Counted from the first letter of the stretch, positions 16,245 through 25,026 are shown. The stretch is 33,270 nucleotides of DNA from Rikenellaceae bacterium (GCA_022771245.1 JALFCH010000045.1:1-33270); one strand, 5' to 3'. Made by a program: numbers and translations. The notes: a model not told the origin generated them from the sequence alone.

Positions 16245-17933
16245 ATGAACAAGACTATATATACAGCAATACTTCTCTGCCTTGCGGCCACATCTGTTTC
16301 CTGCGACAAATTCCTGGACCAGCTGCCTGACAACAGGGCCGAAATCGACTCCGTGGAAAAGGTCCGCAAGTTACTTGTCACCGCGTACAGTTCAAGAACT
16401 TACGTAAGGTACTTCGAATATGCTTCGGACAATGTGGACTTTGCCGGAGAAAAGAACCCCAACACCAACCAGCTCCTGGATCAGAATTATGCCTGGGAAG
16501 CTATGACTGTTGCGGAGAACGAGAGCAATGTGAACGTATGGCAGAACTACTACAAGATGATAGCCACTGCCAACGCCGCCCTCGAAGCTATAGAGAAATG
16601 CGGCACGCCTGAGGAAATGTTGCCGTACAAAGGGGAAGCCCTGCTCTGCCGCGCCTATGCACATTTCTGTCTGACAATGATTTACTGTCTGCCATACCAT
16701 CCTCAGCTCGCTTCCACCTATCTTGGGGTACCATATATTGACGCCCCCGAAACCACCCTCAATCCGAAATATGTGAGGGGAACGCTTGAGGAAGATTACA
16801 GGAAAATAGAACAAGACATCGAGGAAGCCCTCCCCCTGATCAATGACGAAGCCTATAATGTTCCCAAATACCATTTCAACAAAAAGGCAGCCTACGCCTT
16901 CGCAACACGTTTCTACTGCTACAGCCTGCAATGGGAAAAAGCCGTAGATGCAGCCGGAGTCGTCCTGGGAAGCAACCCTTCCGAGATGCTGAGAGACTGG
17001 GCTGCCACGGCAAAACTCACCTGGGGATATGAATCCAGGACTATGGATTACATCGACCCTCTGAACAAATTCAACCTTCTGCTCATTCCGCTCTACACCG
17101 CCAACGGCACCATCTTCAATGCCTGGTCCGGTGCCGGTTCCCGTTTCACCCACAACAACAGGGTGGCGAAGAAAGAGACTTTCCGCTGCAAGAGGCCTAT
17201 GGGAGGACCCTACGACACGGGCAAGGACGACTGCTATGCGATTTACCAGCATCCCCCTTTCCTGTGGTACGACAACATCACAAACAAGGTATGGATGCCG
17301 AAATGGCCGAACCAATGGGAAGTGGTCGATGCTGTGGCGGGGACCGGTTACAGCCGTTCCACTTTCGTAGCCTTCACTGCCAATGAGGTCCTGCTCAACC
17401 GGGCAGAAGCCTACATACAGCTGAAGAAGTATGACCTCGCGGCTGCCGACCTTGAGACCTGGAACCAATCCTTCTACAAGGTGGGACAGTACAGTGTACG
17501 CAGCCTCACCCCGGAACTGATTGACGAAGTCTATTCCGACCCGTCCTCAGCCCGTTACATACCTCTATATACAAGAGAGGAGCCTACCAGCCGCAAGGAA
17601 CTCCATCCGCACGGTTTTACGGTGGAGGCGGGCAGACAGGAAAATATGACTCAGTGCCTGCTCTTCTGCCGCCGTCTGGACTTCCTCGGGGAAGGCTTGA
17701 GATGGTGCGACGTGAAAAGATACGGAATTACCGTGGACCGCTTCGATGACACCAACTACGATGATGCCACCACCACAGGCTACAAGGCCGGGGAATCGCT
17801 TCCGTACAATGACCTGCGCAGAGCCTTCCAGATTCCGCAAGAGTCCATCAAGACGGGACTGGAAGCCAATCCGGACGACAACTCCAAGAATCCGGACCAT
17901 CCTTTTGTAAGCTCTTACGACACTCTAAATTAA
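16245..17933 (+). CDS. SusD/RagB-family outer membrane lipoprotein
   Basis: Surface lipoprotein that forms the lid of the SusC channel and captures substrate. The product is 562 residues with lipobox SVSC (Cys20), followed by DKFLDQLPDNRAE, a typical SusD start. Helical TPR-like segments include ENESNVNVWQNYYKMIATANAALEAIE and KGEALLCRAYAHF, and the C-terminal part contains FTANEVLLNRAEAYIQL and RRLDFLGEGLRWCDVKRYG, both hallmarks of the family. Five bases separate its stop from the next gene. Substrate specificity cannot be read from the sequence; the neighbouring metallopeptidase and DUF4302 lipoprotein suggest a glycoprotein- or peptide-related SusCD subtype (inference). Confidence 0.95.
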   Translation: MNKTIYTAILLCLAATSVSCDKFLDQLPDNRAEIDSVEKVRKLLVTAYSSRTYVRYFEYASDNVDFAGEKNPNTNQLLDQNYAWEAMTVAENESNVNVWQNYYKMIATANAALEAIEKCGTPEEMLPYKGEALLCRAYAHFCLTMIYCLPYHPQLASTYLGVPYIDAPETTLNPKYVRGTLEEDYRKIEQDIEEALPLINDEAYNVPKYHFNKKAAYAFATRFYCYSLQWEKAVDAAGVVLGSNPSEMLRDWAATAKLTWGYESRTMDYIDPLNKFNLLLIPLYTANGTIFNAWSGAGSRFTHNNRVAKKETFRCKRPMGGPYDTGKDDCYAIYQHPPFLWYDNITNKVWMPKWPNQWEVVDAVAGTGYSRSTFVAFTANEVLLNRAEAYIQLKKYDLAAADLETWNQSFYKVGQYSVRSLTPELIDEVYSDPSSARYIPLYTREEPTSRKELHPHGFTVEAGRQENMTQCLLFCRRLDFLGEGLRWCDVKRYGITVDRFDDTNYDDATTTGYKAGESLPYNDLRRAFQIPQESIKTGLEANPDDNSKNPDHPFVSSYDTLN

Positions 17934-17938
17934 CGATT

Positions 17939-18820
17939 ATGAGAAGCTTAAAGATATTTACAGCAATCCTCACCCTGAGCCTTGCGGTTGCCTGCGGGAA
18001 AGAAGAACTTTCCGGCAGCATATTCCAGGACCCTGAAGAGCGCAGCTCGGAATTCGACCTGTGGCTGCAGAGGAACTATGTGGACCCGTTCAACATCCGC
18101 TTCGAATACAGGATGCCGGACAGGGAGACCAATTTCAGCTATTGGGTTTCGCCTCCCAATGTCAGGGAGTCCATCATGATAGCCAAATTATTGAAGTTCA
18201 CCACCATCGAGGCTATGATAGAAATGATGGCCACGGACGATGAGAGTGTGGACCCGGCTCTCTTCGTAAAATCCTATTTTCCCAAGGTAATCTTCCTGGT
18301 GGGCAGTTTCGAAATCAGCAACACAGGTACCACCAACCTCGCCTCAGCGGAAAACGGATTGCAAATCAACATATTGGGAGTCAATTTCTTCACGGTTGAG
18401 AAAGATGCCGTGAGAATTGCCGGAACTATGCTCCACGAATTCACCCACATTCTCGACGGCATCTATGCCTGCCCTGCCGAATACAAGGACGTGACCCCTG
18501 ACGGCTATGTGGGCAGCCGCTACTCCACCCTTGGAAACGACTATCTGCAGAACGGATATGTGAGCAACTATGCCCGTTCAAGCGTGGCCGAGGACATAGC
18601 CGAAACCTGCGGAAGGCTCATATCCCTCACCGATGCCGAATGGGAGGCGATGTATGCCGCTGCCGGGAACGAAGCCGGAGCGAAACTCAGGATGAAACAC
18701 GAAATCGTACGCAAATGGCTGCTCGATTCCTATGGTGTGGATGCCCGCAAATGGAGTGAAATCTACCACCGCAGAATCTCCGAACTGGACAGCCTGGACT
18801 GGGTATCCCTTGATGACTGA
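17939..18820 (+). CDS. Zinc-binding metallopeptidase-like lipoprotein
   Basis: A 293-residue lipoprotein (lipobox AVAC, Cys19) with the zinc signature HEFTH at residues 166-170 in the context MLHEFTHILDG. A downstream acidic motif, VAEDIAET (Glu218-Asp219), is a candidate third zinc ligand, as in gluzincin-type enzymes. It resembles the putative zinc-binding metallopeptidase family (Pfam Peptidase_Mx1) commonly found just after susCD and before a DUF4302 gene in Bacteroidales. Catalytic activity is likely because the HExxH glutamate is intact, but the substrate is unknown; extracellular glycoprotein is plausible from context. It starts five bases after the susD stop. The last three codons plus stop (LDD*) are almost repeated just downstream (see the repeat at 18809-18834). 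Confidence 0.85.
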   Translation: MRSLKIFTAILTLSLAVACGKEELSGSIFQDPEERSSEFDLWLQRNYVDPFNIRFEYRMPDRETNFSYWVSPPNVRESIMIAKLLKFTTIEAMIEMMATDDESVDPALFVKSYFPKVIFLVGSFEISNTGTTNLASAENGLQINILGVNFFTVEKDAVRIAGTMLHEFTHILDGIYACPAEYKDVTPDGYVGSRYSTLGNDYLQNGYVSNYARSSVAEDIAETCGRLISLTDAEWEAMYAAAGNEAGAKLRMKHEIVRKWLLDSYGVDARKWSEIYHRRISELDSLDWVSLDD

Positions 18821-18834
18821 TAATCTTGATGACT
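18809..18834 (+). repeat. Short direct repeat at the metallopeptidase stop codon
   Basis: CTTGATGACT occurs at 18809-18818 and again at 18825-18834, spaced by 16 bases. The first copy encodes the terminal Leu-Asp-Asp and the start of TGA; the second is out of the reading frame's use after the stop. It is probably a small slippage duplication and not a regulatory site. Confidence 0.5.
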
Positions 18835-18850
18835 AAAACTTTGGAAAGCA

Positions 18851-19723
18851 ATGAAAAAGTTCACATACATTCTTATGCTCTGTGTTGCAGCACTCTCCTG
18901 CAGCAAACCGGAGAGAATATTCAGCGAAGGAGCGTCTGAAAGGATTGCGGATGCGGTGGACCTCTACAAATCGGCAATTCTGGCAAGGGGAACCTGGGTA
19001 ATGGAATATTTCCCTGATGACCAGCTGCGCTACGGAGGCTGGGTCTATGTGCTGGATTTCCGGGAGGACAACAGCATCGAGGCCTGGTTTGAGGGCAGCG
19101 GATTCGTGCCTTCCGCCGACCCGGTGACAGTCTCGGAATATGCCGTGGAATTCAGTACCGGACCTATGCTCAAGTTCTGCACCAACAATGACTATCTGCA
19201 CTATTTCTCCTTCCCGGGAGGCCCCAACGGAGGAGGCTACCAGGGCTATAGGGGAGACTACGAATTCACCATTATGTCCCTCAATGAAACAATGGATGAA
19301 ATCATTCTCAGGGGCATCAAGACAGAAAACAGAATACGCCTGAGCCCACTTTCGGGGAAATGGACTCCCGAGGAATATATCAATGCGGTAAGGGACAGCG
19401 AGTTATCCGTACGCCGCACCAGTTTTGACCTTACGCTGGACGGCGTGAAAATCGGAGTTTTGTCCAGGGCCTGCACCCCGGTTATGGATGATTTTTCAAG
19501 TTTCAGCAGAAGCAAAATCTGGACTCTCGAATGTGGGGAGCAAAAACAGGACATCTGCACAATAACCCTTCCCGACGGCATAATGAAAGCCTATGAGCCT
19601 TTCACCGTAAAGACTCCCCAGGACGGGGAATTGAGCCTTCAGACCTTCCGCTGGGTACTCGGAGAGAGCTCCGGCAAGGATGAGTTCGTCTGCATCGAAA
19701 ACGGAAGAATTGAATTGAAATAA
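18851..19723 (+). CDS. DUF4302-type lipoprotein
   Basis: A 290-residue lipoprotein with lipobox AALSC (Cys17). The region after the lipid cysteine (ASERIADAVDLYKSAI, then GTWVMEYFPDDQLRYGGW) matches the pattern of DUF4302 lipoproteins, which occur beside Mx1-type metallopeptidases in SusCD loci. The body is beta-rich, with a Gly-rich loop (FPGGPNGGGYQGYRGDYEF). No catalytic motif is visible. Its function is unknown; it may be a substrate-binding accessory of the SusCD-metallopeptidase set. It begins 30 bases after the upstream stop and ends 11 bases before the next gene, consistent with one transcript. Confidence 0.75.
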   Translation: MKKFTYILMLCVAALSCSKPERIFSEGASERIADAVDLYKSAILARGTWVMEYFPDDQLRYGGWVYVLDFREDNSIEAWFEGSGFVPSADPVTVSEYAVEFSTGPMLKFCTNNDYLHYFSFPGGPNGGGYQGYRGDYEFTIMSLNETMDEIILRGIKTENRIRLSPLSGKWTPEEYINAVRDSELSVRRTSFDLTLDGVKIGVLSRACTPVMDDFSSFSRSKIWTLECGEQKQDICTITLPDGIMKAYEPFTVKTPQDGELSLQTFRWVLGESSGKDEFVCIENGRIELK

Positions 19724-19734
19724 AACGCAAGTCT

Positions 19735-22563
19735 ATGAATAGATATATCCTTACCCCGCTCCTCTGCCTTATTCTTGCAGCAGGATGCACGCAGGAAATA
19801 AAGCCCGAGGAAGTCGAACCGGGCATTCTCACTGTACGGGCGAGTGCAACTGTCAGAATGTCCGGCATCAGTTTTCCCTGGTTTGCCAGCAGCGACAGGA
19901 TAGGAGTATATGCCAGGAAATCAGACAGCGGGGAGATTACTGTCCGCAACGCCTGTCTGGCTGCATATTCCTCAACAACCACTTCCCTGTTCAAGCCGCT
20001 GTCAGATGCTTCGAGAATAGAACTGTCTGATGGCGACAAGTTGGACCTGGGCCTCTACTACCCCTTCCGCACGAGTTGTGACAAGCCGGAAAGTCTGCCT
20101 CTTTCCATACCTTCCGAACAGACGCTCACACCGGGCCGGGAACCGTCATTCAAGCAAGACAACATCTTCACCTGCACGATTCCGGCTGTCGGGGCTATGG
20201 AGTCTCCTCTTGAGACCGAACTCCTGCCCGCCGCAGCCTACCTCAGAATCAGCATAAGCAGTTCCTCCCCGGCCTATTTCAACTCTTTCCGTCTCGAAGG
20301 CAGCCGGGGCAGTGTCCTCGCATTCACTGAAGGCAGTTTCGACCTTTTCACCGGGGCCATAGACTCCGGAGATGAAACCTACGATACCATAGGACTCAGC
20401 TCCGAGACTTCTGTCACCGTCACATCCTCGCCCCTGGAGATATATGTAAAGGTCAATCCGGGATTCAGCGGGGACAAGCTGACCTTCTTCGGCACAATGG
20501 GCAAAGCCGAACTCACTCTCGCGGAATTTGAAGTACCCGAAGGCGGATTCAAAAGCGGAGAATGCAGTCTGTATGACGTCAAAATAACCGGAGAATTCGA
20601 AATGCCCGGGGATTTGAGCAAAAATGGTACAGCCAACTGCTACATAGTGACCGAAGCCGCATCAGAATATTCCTTCGATGCCACGGTCAAGGGCAACGGC
20701 AGCAACGGCATCTCCTGGACTTTCGACGGCACCCCGGTAAGCAAGAACTTCCAAGCTGCCATCTCACCGGCTTCGGCTGCACTCCTTTGGTACAGCAATC
20801 CGGAGGAAAACGAAAGTCTCTCCCCTGTCGTAGCCTCAAGCGTAAGTTTCGACCCGTCAAGCGGTCGCATAAGTTTCCGCACGCCGGAATCATTCGTGGA
20901 GGGCAATGCCGTAATAGCAGCCTTTGATGCCTCGGGCAACATTCTTTGGAGCTGGAACATCTGGGCAGTGGAAGGCTGGGACAGTCAGGCGAGCGCGAAG
21001 ACCGCCGGCAGATATGTCTTTATGGACAGGAACCTCGGAGCCGTATCGGGAGCTGATGCTGATGTAAGCGATGTCAAGGCTGCTGCAAAAGCCATAGGCA
21101 ATTACTATCAATGGGGACGCAAGGACCCTTTCCCTGCAGCCAGAACCTACACGGACGGCTACAAGGTGGAAGAAGGCTGGGGACTGTATGCCTGGACTCC
21201 GCTGGATGCTTACAAAGTCTCCGGGAACAAGATATTCTCCACAGACAGAACAGCAAACGGCAGGATGCTCGGCAGCACTCTCGGAAGCGGCTACACCCTT
21301 GAAGACGCAGTGGAAGAAAGCGCAAGATATCCGCACAAATGGATGTTCTCAGGCAACAGCGATACGGTATTCCCTCAGTACAGCTGGTTCACAGCCGAGG
21401 GACAGTTTGAAGCCAGAACACTGCTTGAACGTATGGAATGGAGGTATCTCTGGGGCAGTACGGACAATGTCAGCAATGTCAAAACCGTCTATGACCCTTG
21501 CCCTCCGGGATGGAAAGTGCCTACAGCCGACGCCTTTGTGCCTGTGCTCAACAATGTGAAGCCATCCGACGGAGGTCACGGAATCATTTCTTCGGGCTAT
21601 GGACTGTATTTCCCATATGGAGGTCAGAGAAAGGCTGGTTTCGGAGGCTCAGTCATAGTGAGTGCCGAAGACATTATGGTCGCAAGCGCCAGTGTGGCAG
21701 GTTCCCTCTACCCTATCAGGGCCAGCCGCAGCAGTTCATCGGCCGGCAGTTACGGCTCTTGCATCACCAGCTCCAACAGCTACGCCGGAGCCGGTCTCCA
21801 GGTCAGGTGCGTTAAGGAAGATGTGGCATCCGTCGCAGCTCCTCACGGCAGGCAGACAGGCCACAGGGCCGCCCTTATGGGAGACTCAATCACCAGAACC
21901 TGGCGTGACAGGGGCCGCAAGGAATTCTTCACAGAGAACGACTACCTCAACAAAGGCATTGACGGCACAACCACCACCAATATGCTCAACCGCTTCTACA
22001 CCGACATTGTCTCCGATGACCCTCAGCTCGTCGTAATCACGGCAGGTACGAATGACCTTGCCCAAAACGATGCCTGGGGCAGTGCCTGGAACCAGTGCAA
22101 TTATGTCAGCCGCGAGGAACTTCTGGCAAACGTGGCCCTGATGGCCGCCATAGCCGAAGATCTCTGCGGGGAGGTTATAATCGGCTCAATCTGCCCGAGC
22201 AGGGATATGTGGTGGAAACCGGATGAGTGGAAAGCCGTTTACAACGGAGACTGGATAGCGGAGAAGATAGTTGAGACGAACAAACTTCTGAAAGCCTGGG
22301 CGGAGACTCACGGCTATGCCTGGGCCGATTACCACTCTGCCCTGAAAGACGATGAGGACAACCTCAAGGACGAATACTGTTGGGTGTTCGGAACCAATCC
22401 TGACGGCAGTCTGAACCTGGACAGAGTGCACCCTAACGCAGATGCGTTCCTCATTATGGAAAGCATACTCAAACCGCTGATTGACGGCAAACTGTTCGAC
22501 CCGGACGAAGGCAAACCCGGCTCCGGAAACATTGATGACCTGGACAAGGAGGAATGGAAATGA
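19735..22563 (+). CDS. Fimbrillin-like/FISUMP-like lipoprotein fused to an SGNH hydrolase
   Basis: A 942-residue, three-part surface lipoprotein (lipobox LAAGC, Cys18). Residues about 25-285 are Mfa-like fimbrillin-type beta domains. A linker domain shared with the next two proteins starts at NGTANCYIV (about 300) and contains VKGNG. Residues 405-695 are FISUMP-like, from WSWNIWAVEG through MDRNLGA, YQWGRKDPFP and YDPCPPGW (586) to RCVKE. The rest (about 705-930) is an SGNH/GDSL hydrolase: GDSIT with nucleophile Ser718, GTND with Asn773, and DRVHP with Asp896 and His899. The esterase may remove acetyl or similar groups from glycans (inference). The SGNH part is missing from the two tandem paralogues. 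The stop overlaps the next ATG (ATGA). Confidence 0.85.
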   Translation: MNRYILTPLLCLILAAGCTQEIKPEEVEPGILTVRASATVRMSGISFPWFASSDRIGVYARKSDSGEITVRNACLAAYSSTTTSLFKPLSDASRIELSDGDKLDLGLYYPFRTSCDKPESLPLSIPSEQTLTPGREPSFKQDNIFTCTIPAVGAMESPLETELLPAAAYLRISISSSSPAYFNSFRLEGSRGSVLAFTEGSFDLFTGAIDSGDETYDTIGLSSETSVTVTSSPLEIYVKVNPGFSGDKLTFFGTMGKAELTLAEFEVPEGGFKSGECSLYDVKITGEFEMPGDLSKNGTANCYIVTEAASEYSFDATVKGNGSNGISWTFDGTPVSKNFQAAISPASAALLWYSNPEENESLSPVVASSVSFDPSSGRISFRTPESFVEGNAVIAAFDASGNILWSWNIWAVEGWDSQASAKTAGRYVFMDRNLGAVSGADADVSDVKAAAKAIGNYYQWGRKDPFPAARTYTDGYKVEEGWGLYAWTPLDAYKVSGNKIFSTDRTANGRMLGSTLGSGYTLEDAVEESARYPHKWMFSGNSDTVFPQYSWFTAEGQFEARTLLERMEWRYLWGSTDNVSNVKTVYDPCPPGWKVPTADAFVPVLNNVKPSDGGHGIISSGYGLYFPYGGQRKAGFGGSVIVSAEDIMVASASVAGSLYPIRASRSSSSAGSYGSCITSSNSYAGAGLQVRCVKEDVASVAAPHGRQTGHRAALMGDSITRTWRDRGRKEFFTENDYLNKGIDGTTTTNMLNRFYTDIVSDDPQLVVITAGTNDLAQNDAWGSAWNQCNYVSREELLANVALMAAIAEDLCGEVIIGSICPSRDMWWKPDEWKAVYNGDWIAEKIVETNKLLKAWAETHGYAWADYHSALKDDEDNLKDEYCWVFGTNPDGSLNLDRVHPNADAFLIMESILKPLIDGKLFDPDEGKPGSGNIDDLDKEEWK

Positions 22564-24836
22564 ATACTTTGAAAAAATACATACTGATTGGCGGAGCGAT
22601 AATGCTCGCAGCCTGCTCCAAGGAAATTGCCGTTGAAAATCCGGATGATGCCGTGACTTTTTCAGCATCCCCATCTTCCACGAAAACGGCTTACTCGGAT
22701 GAAGGGGCTAAGGTTTCGGTGTCCTGGGTGGAGGGTGACTGCATAGGAATATGGTCGGGCTCAGGGACATCCACGCTCAAATCCAACAGCCAGTACAGGG
22801 CCGTCTCCTCGGGGGCTTCTTCAGGATTCGAATTCGTATCGAGAAGCGAAAGAATCCGCTGGGAAGAGGAAAGGCAGTCCTTCTATGCCATTTATCCATA
22901 TGATGCGGAGGCAGGGAGCGACCCTCGTATGGCAAGCCTTGAAATACCTTCCCTGCAGAGGCAGACATCCGCAGACGACATCTCAAACCTGAGGAATCAG
23001 GATATTATGTGGGCCTGCGCCCCGGATTTGACCAGAGGCGAAAACGATGAGGTCAAGCTCGATTTCCACCACGCCCTGACAATCCTGGACCTCGAGCTCA
23101 GCACCGACAAGAGGATGATAGTGGACAGAATCGTCTTTGAATGCATTTCATCCGAGACTGCTCCCCTGTCTTTTGAAAATGGCAGCATAGACCTTTCCAC
23201 CGGAACAATCACAGCCGGTTCAAAGACCTCCGCATCCATCACTCTCGAGTGCGGATTTGCAGTATCCTGGCCGGCGACGACCCACTTCTACATAGCATTC
23301 AACCCTTCTCTCGCATCCGAGACGATGAGGATTTCTGCAGTGGTGGGAGGTCAGAAAAAGACACTTGCAGAAAGGACACTCCCCGCTTCAGGGGCAGGTG
23401 CCGGCAAGGTGCTTAATGTGAAGGTGGATTACGAAGTGCCGGAATCGGATGCAATCCAGATCAAGGACCTGAGCGAAGTATCCACAGCCAACACCTATCT
23501 GGTCACATCTCCCGGTGAATATTACAGATTCAAGGCCAACGTCAAGGGCAACGGGCAGATTCCCCAGGCCTTGCAGAGCGTAGTGGAAGGCACTGACATA
23601 ACCCCGGGATCCGTACTGGTGCTGTGGTATAACTGCCTTCAGACCAGCAACAAATGGGTGGACCTCTGCCCTATTGTGATGGGTTCTCTGGTCCTTCAGA
23701 ACGGATATGTGTATTTCGACACCCCTTCAGAGTTCATAAACGGAAACGTAGTGATTGCAGCATTTGCAGAAGAGGGCCTCGACTACGACAGCATAAGCGT
23801 GGATGCCAAAGGGAATATCGACAATGCCACTTTGCTCTGGAGCTGGAACATCTGGGCTGTCGAAGGCCTGGACCTCGAAGCGGAAGCCCTGAACCTCGAA
23901 TACACAGCCGCCAATGGACAGAAAACCCCATTCACCGTGATGAACCGCAACCTCGGAGCCATATTCAGCGGAGACCAACTCCCCGCTTCCGACACCAAGG
24001 GCTATTATGCAGCTGCCGCACTGGGTAATCTCTATCAATGGGGCAGAAAGGACCCGATTCCGCATATTGCCGATTACGAGAATTACTGGCCCATAGGAAA
24101 CGTGAACAAACTGCTCACCACTCCGACCTATACTCCGATAGTGGCTCTGCAGAAAACACCTTCCACATCAGAAACGCTTGACCGGCAGATGTTTGTGCAG
24201 AAGGGCGGAAAGATTGCCACCGAAGGCAACCCGGCCGTGGATGAATGTCTGTTCAGCTTCGACAAGAATACCGTAAGTTTCTCTCAGGCCATAAACGAGG
24301 CGGCAAAATATCCATATAAATATTTCAAATGTGCCGGGAGCCACACCTACGACAAGCACTGGTTCCCGAACAATCCTGCGACCGACCCTTGGAAATATCT
24401 CTGGGGAGACTGTGACACAGACGACGGAACGGCACTCGAGAAGACCCTCTTCGACCCTTGCCCTCCGGGATGGAAACTCTGGCAGGAGGAAACCATAAAC
24501 GCCTTCGTGCAGAAAGGGGCCGAGTCGGCATCCATTGCGCCTGGAGGACACGGACTTATGGTTGCAGGTTCCTATTTCGGCTACAACGCGGGAGGCAGGA
24601 ACGAAGATATGAGCGAGAGTTACAGCGAGCCGGTGGTCATCTGCGGATACGCCTGCCCTATAGGTCTGATTTCGGGCACCGGTGCAGACAGATACAATCA
24701 TCAGATTCTCCGGTACACCCTCTGGAAATCTCCGACAAGTTCTGCAAATTCAAGCATTTCGGTGACGGTCTCCAATCCGAACGGAGGGGATGCCAAGAAG
24801 GCTGGAAGTTATTCAGTTCGCTGCATAAAAGAATAA
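22560..24836 (+). CDS. Fimbrillin-like lipoprotein with FISUMP-like C-terminal region (paralogue 2)
   Basis: A 758-residue lipoprotein (lipobox LAAC, Cys19), the second of three tandem paralogues. The N-terminal half has the Mfa-like fimbrillin pattern: SSTKTAYSDEG, VSWVEGDCIGIW, FYAIYPYD, LDFHHALTILDLEL. The shared central domain begins at STANTYLV and includes VKGNG and VIAAFAEEG. The FISUMP-like part follows (WSWNIWAVEG, MNRNLGA, YQWGRKDP, FDPCPPGW) and the protein ends with SVRCIKE, with no extra domain. The ORF track starts at 22554, but Shine-Dalgarno AAGGAGG (22546-22552) is seven bases before the ATG at 22560, so that start is chosen; it overlaps the previous stop by four bases. Likely a surface adhesin or pilus-like subunit; the function is inferred. 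Confidence 0.82.
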   Translation: MNTLKKYILIGGAIMLAACSKEIAVENPDDAVTFSASPSSTKTAYSDEGAKVSVSWVEGDCIGIWSGSGTSTLKSNSQYRAVSSGASSGFEFVSRSERIRWEEERQSFYAIYPYDAEAGSDPRMASLEIPSLQRQTSADDISNLRNQDIMWACAPDLTRGENDEVKLDFHHALTILDLELSTDKRMIVDRIVFECISSETAPLSFENGSIDLSTGTITAGSKTSASITLECGFAVSWPATTHFYIAFNPSLASETMRISAVVGGQKKTLAERTLPASGAGAGKVLNVKVDYEVPESDAIQIKDLSEVSTANTYLVTSPGEYYRFKANVKGNGQIPQALQSVVEGTDITPGSVLVLWYNCLQTSNKWVDLCPIVMGSLVLQNGYVYFDTPSEFINGNVVIAAFAEEGLDYDSISVDAKGNIDNATLLWSWNIWAVEGLDLEAEALNLEYTAANGQKTPFTVMNRNLGAIFSGDQLPASDTKGYYAAAALGNLYQWGRKDPIPHIADYENYWPIGNVNKLLTTPTYTPIVALQKTPSTSETLDRQMFVQKGGKIATEGNPAVDECLFSFDKNTVSFSQAINEAAKYPYKYFKCAGSHTYDKHWFPNNPATDPWKYLWGDCDTDDGTALEKTLFDPCPPGWKLWQEETINAFVQKGAESASIAPGGHGLMVAGSYFGYNAGGRNEDMSESYSEPVVICGYACPIGLISGTGADRYNHQILRYTLWKSPTSSANSSISVTVSNPNGGDAKKAGSYSVRCIKE

Positions 24837-24857
24837 AATACTTAAAACTATAGAATT

Positions 24858-25013
24858 ATGAAAGATGTATTGAAACGGAAGATTTACGAATCTCCACAAA
24901 TGTGGGCCGACTCCGCAGTCCTCGAGGAGGGATTTGCGTTGAGCACCCAGGACAACTCCATTGACAATATGGGAAAATGGACCGGATGGGAAACGGTGGA
25001 TGAAAACAATTAA
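24858..25013 (+). CDS. Small 51-residue protein between fimbrillin-like genes
   Basis: Too short for the ORF track. It starts at ATG 24858 and ends at TAA 25013, encoding MKDVLKRKIYESPQMW... and finishing WTGWETVDENN. There is no signal peptide, membrane helix or cysteine. The N-terminus is basic and the rest acidic with three tryptophans (four with the one after the proline). The KIYESP start followed by an EEGFALS segment resembles small uncharacterised Bacteroidales proteins with a Tyr-x-x-Pro start that I recall near surface-protein genes; that similarity is from memory. Strong evidence for expression is that its stop overlaps the AAGGAGG ribosome-binding site of the next gene (25012-25018), as in translationally coupled genes. 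Function unknown. Confidence 0.65.
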   Translation: MKDVLKRKIYESPQMWADSAVLEEGFALSTQDNSIDNMGKWTGWETVDENN

Positions 25014-25018
25014 GGAGG
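25012..25018 (+). promoter_or_regulatory. Shine-Dalgarno sequence deciding the start of paralogue 3
   Basis: AAGGAGG lies eight bases before ATG 25027 and overlaps the TAA of the small gene. It rules out the TTG start at 24961 given in the ORF track and links translation of the two genes. Confidence 0.75.
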
Positions 25019-25026
25019 ACACAACT

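Noticed and set aside
16392-17468. Long minus-strand ORF of 358 codons opposite susD
   Set aside because: It is antisense to a clear SusD gene with family motifs, has no recognisable domain, and is explained by the base composition of the coding strand.
24961-25026. N-terminal extension of paralogue 3 in the ORF track
   Set aside because: It overlaps the small gene, would bury the lipoprotein signal, and the strong AAGGAGG sits before ATG 25027.
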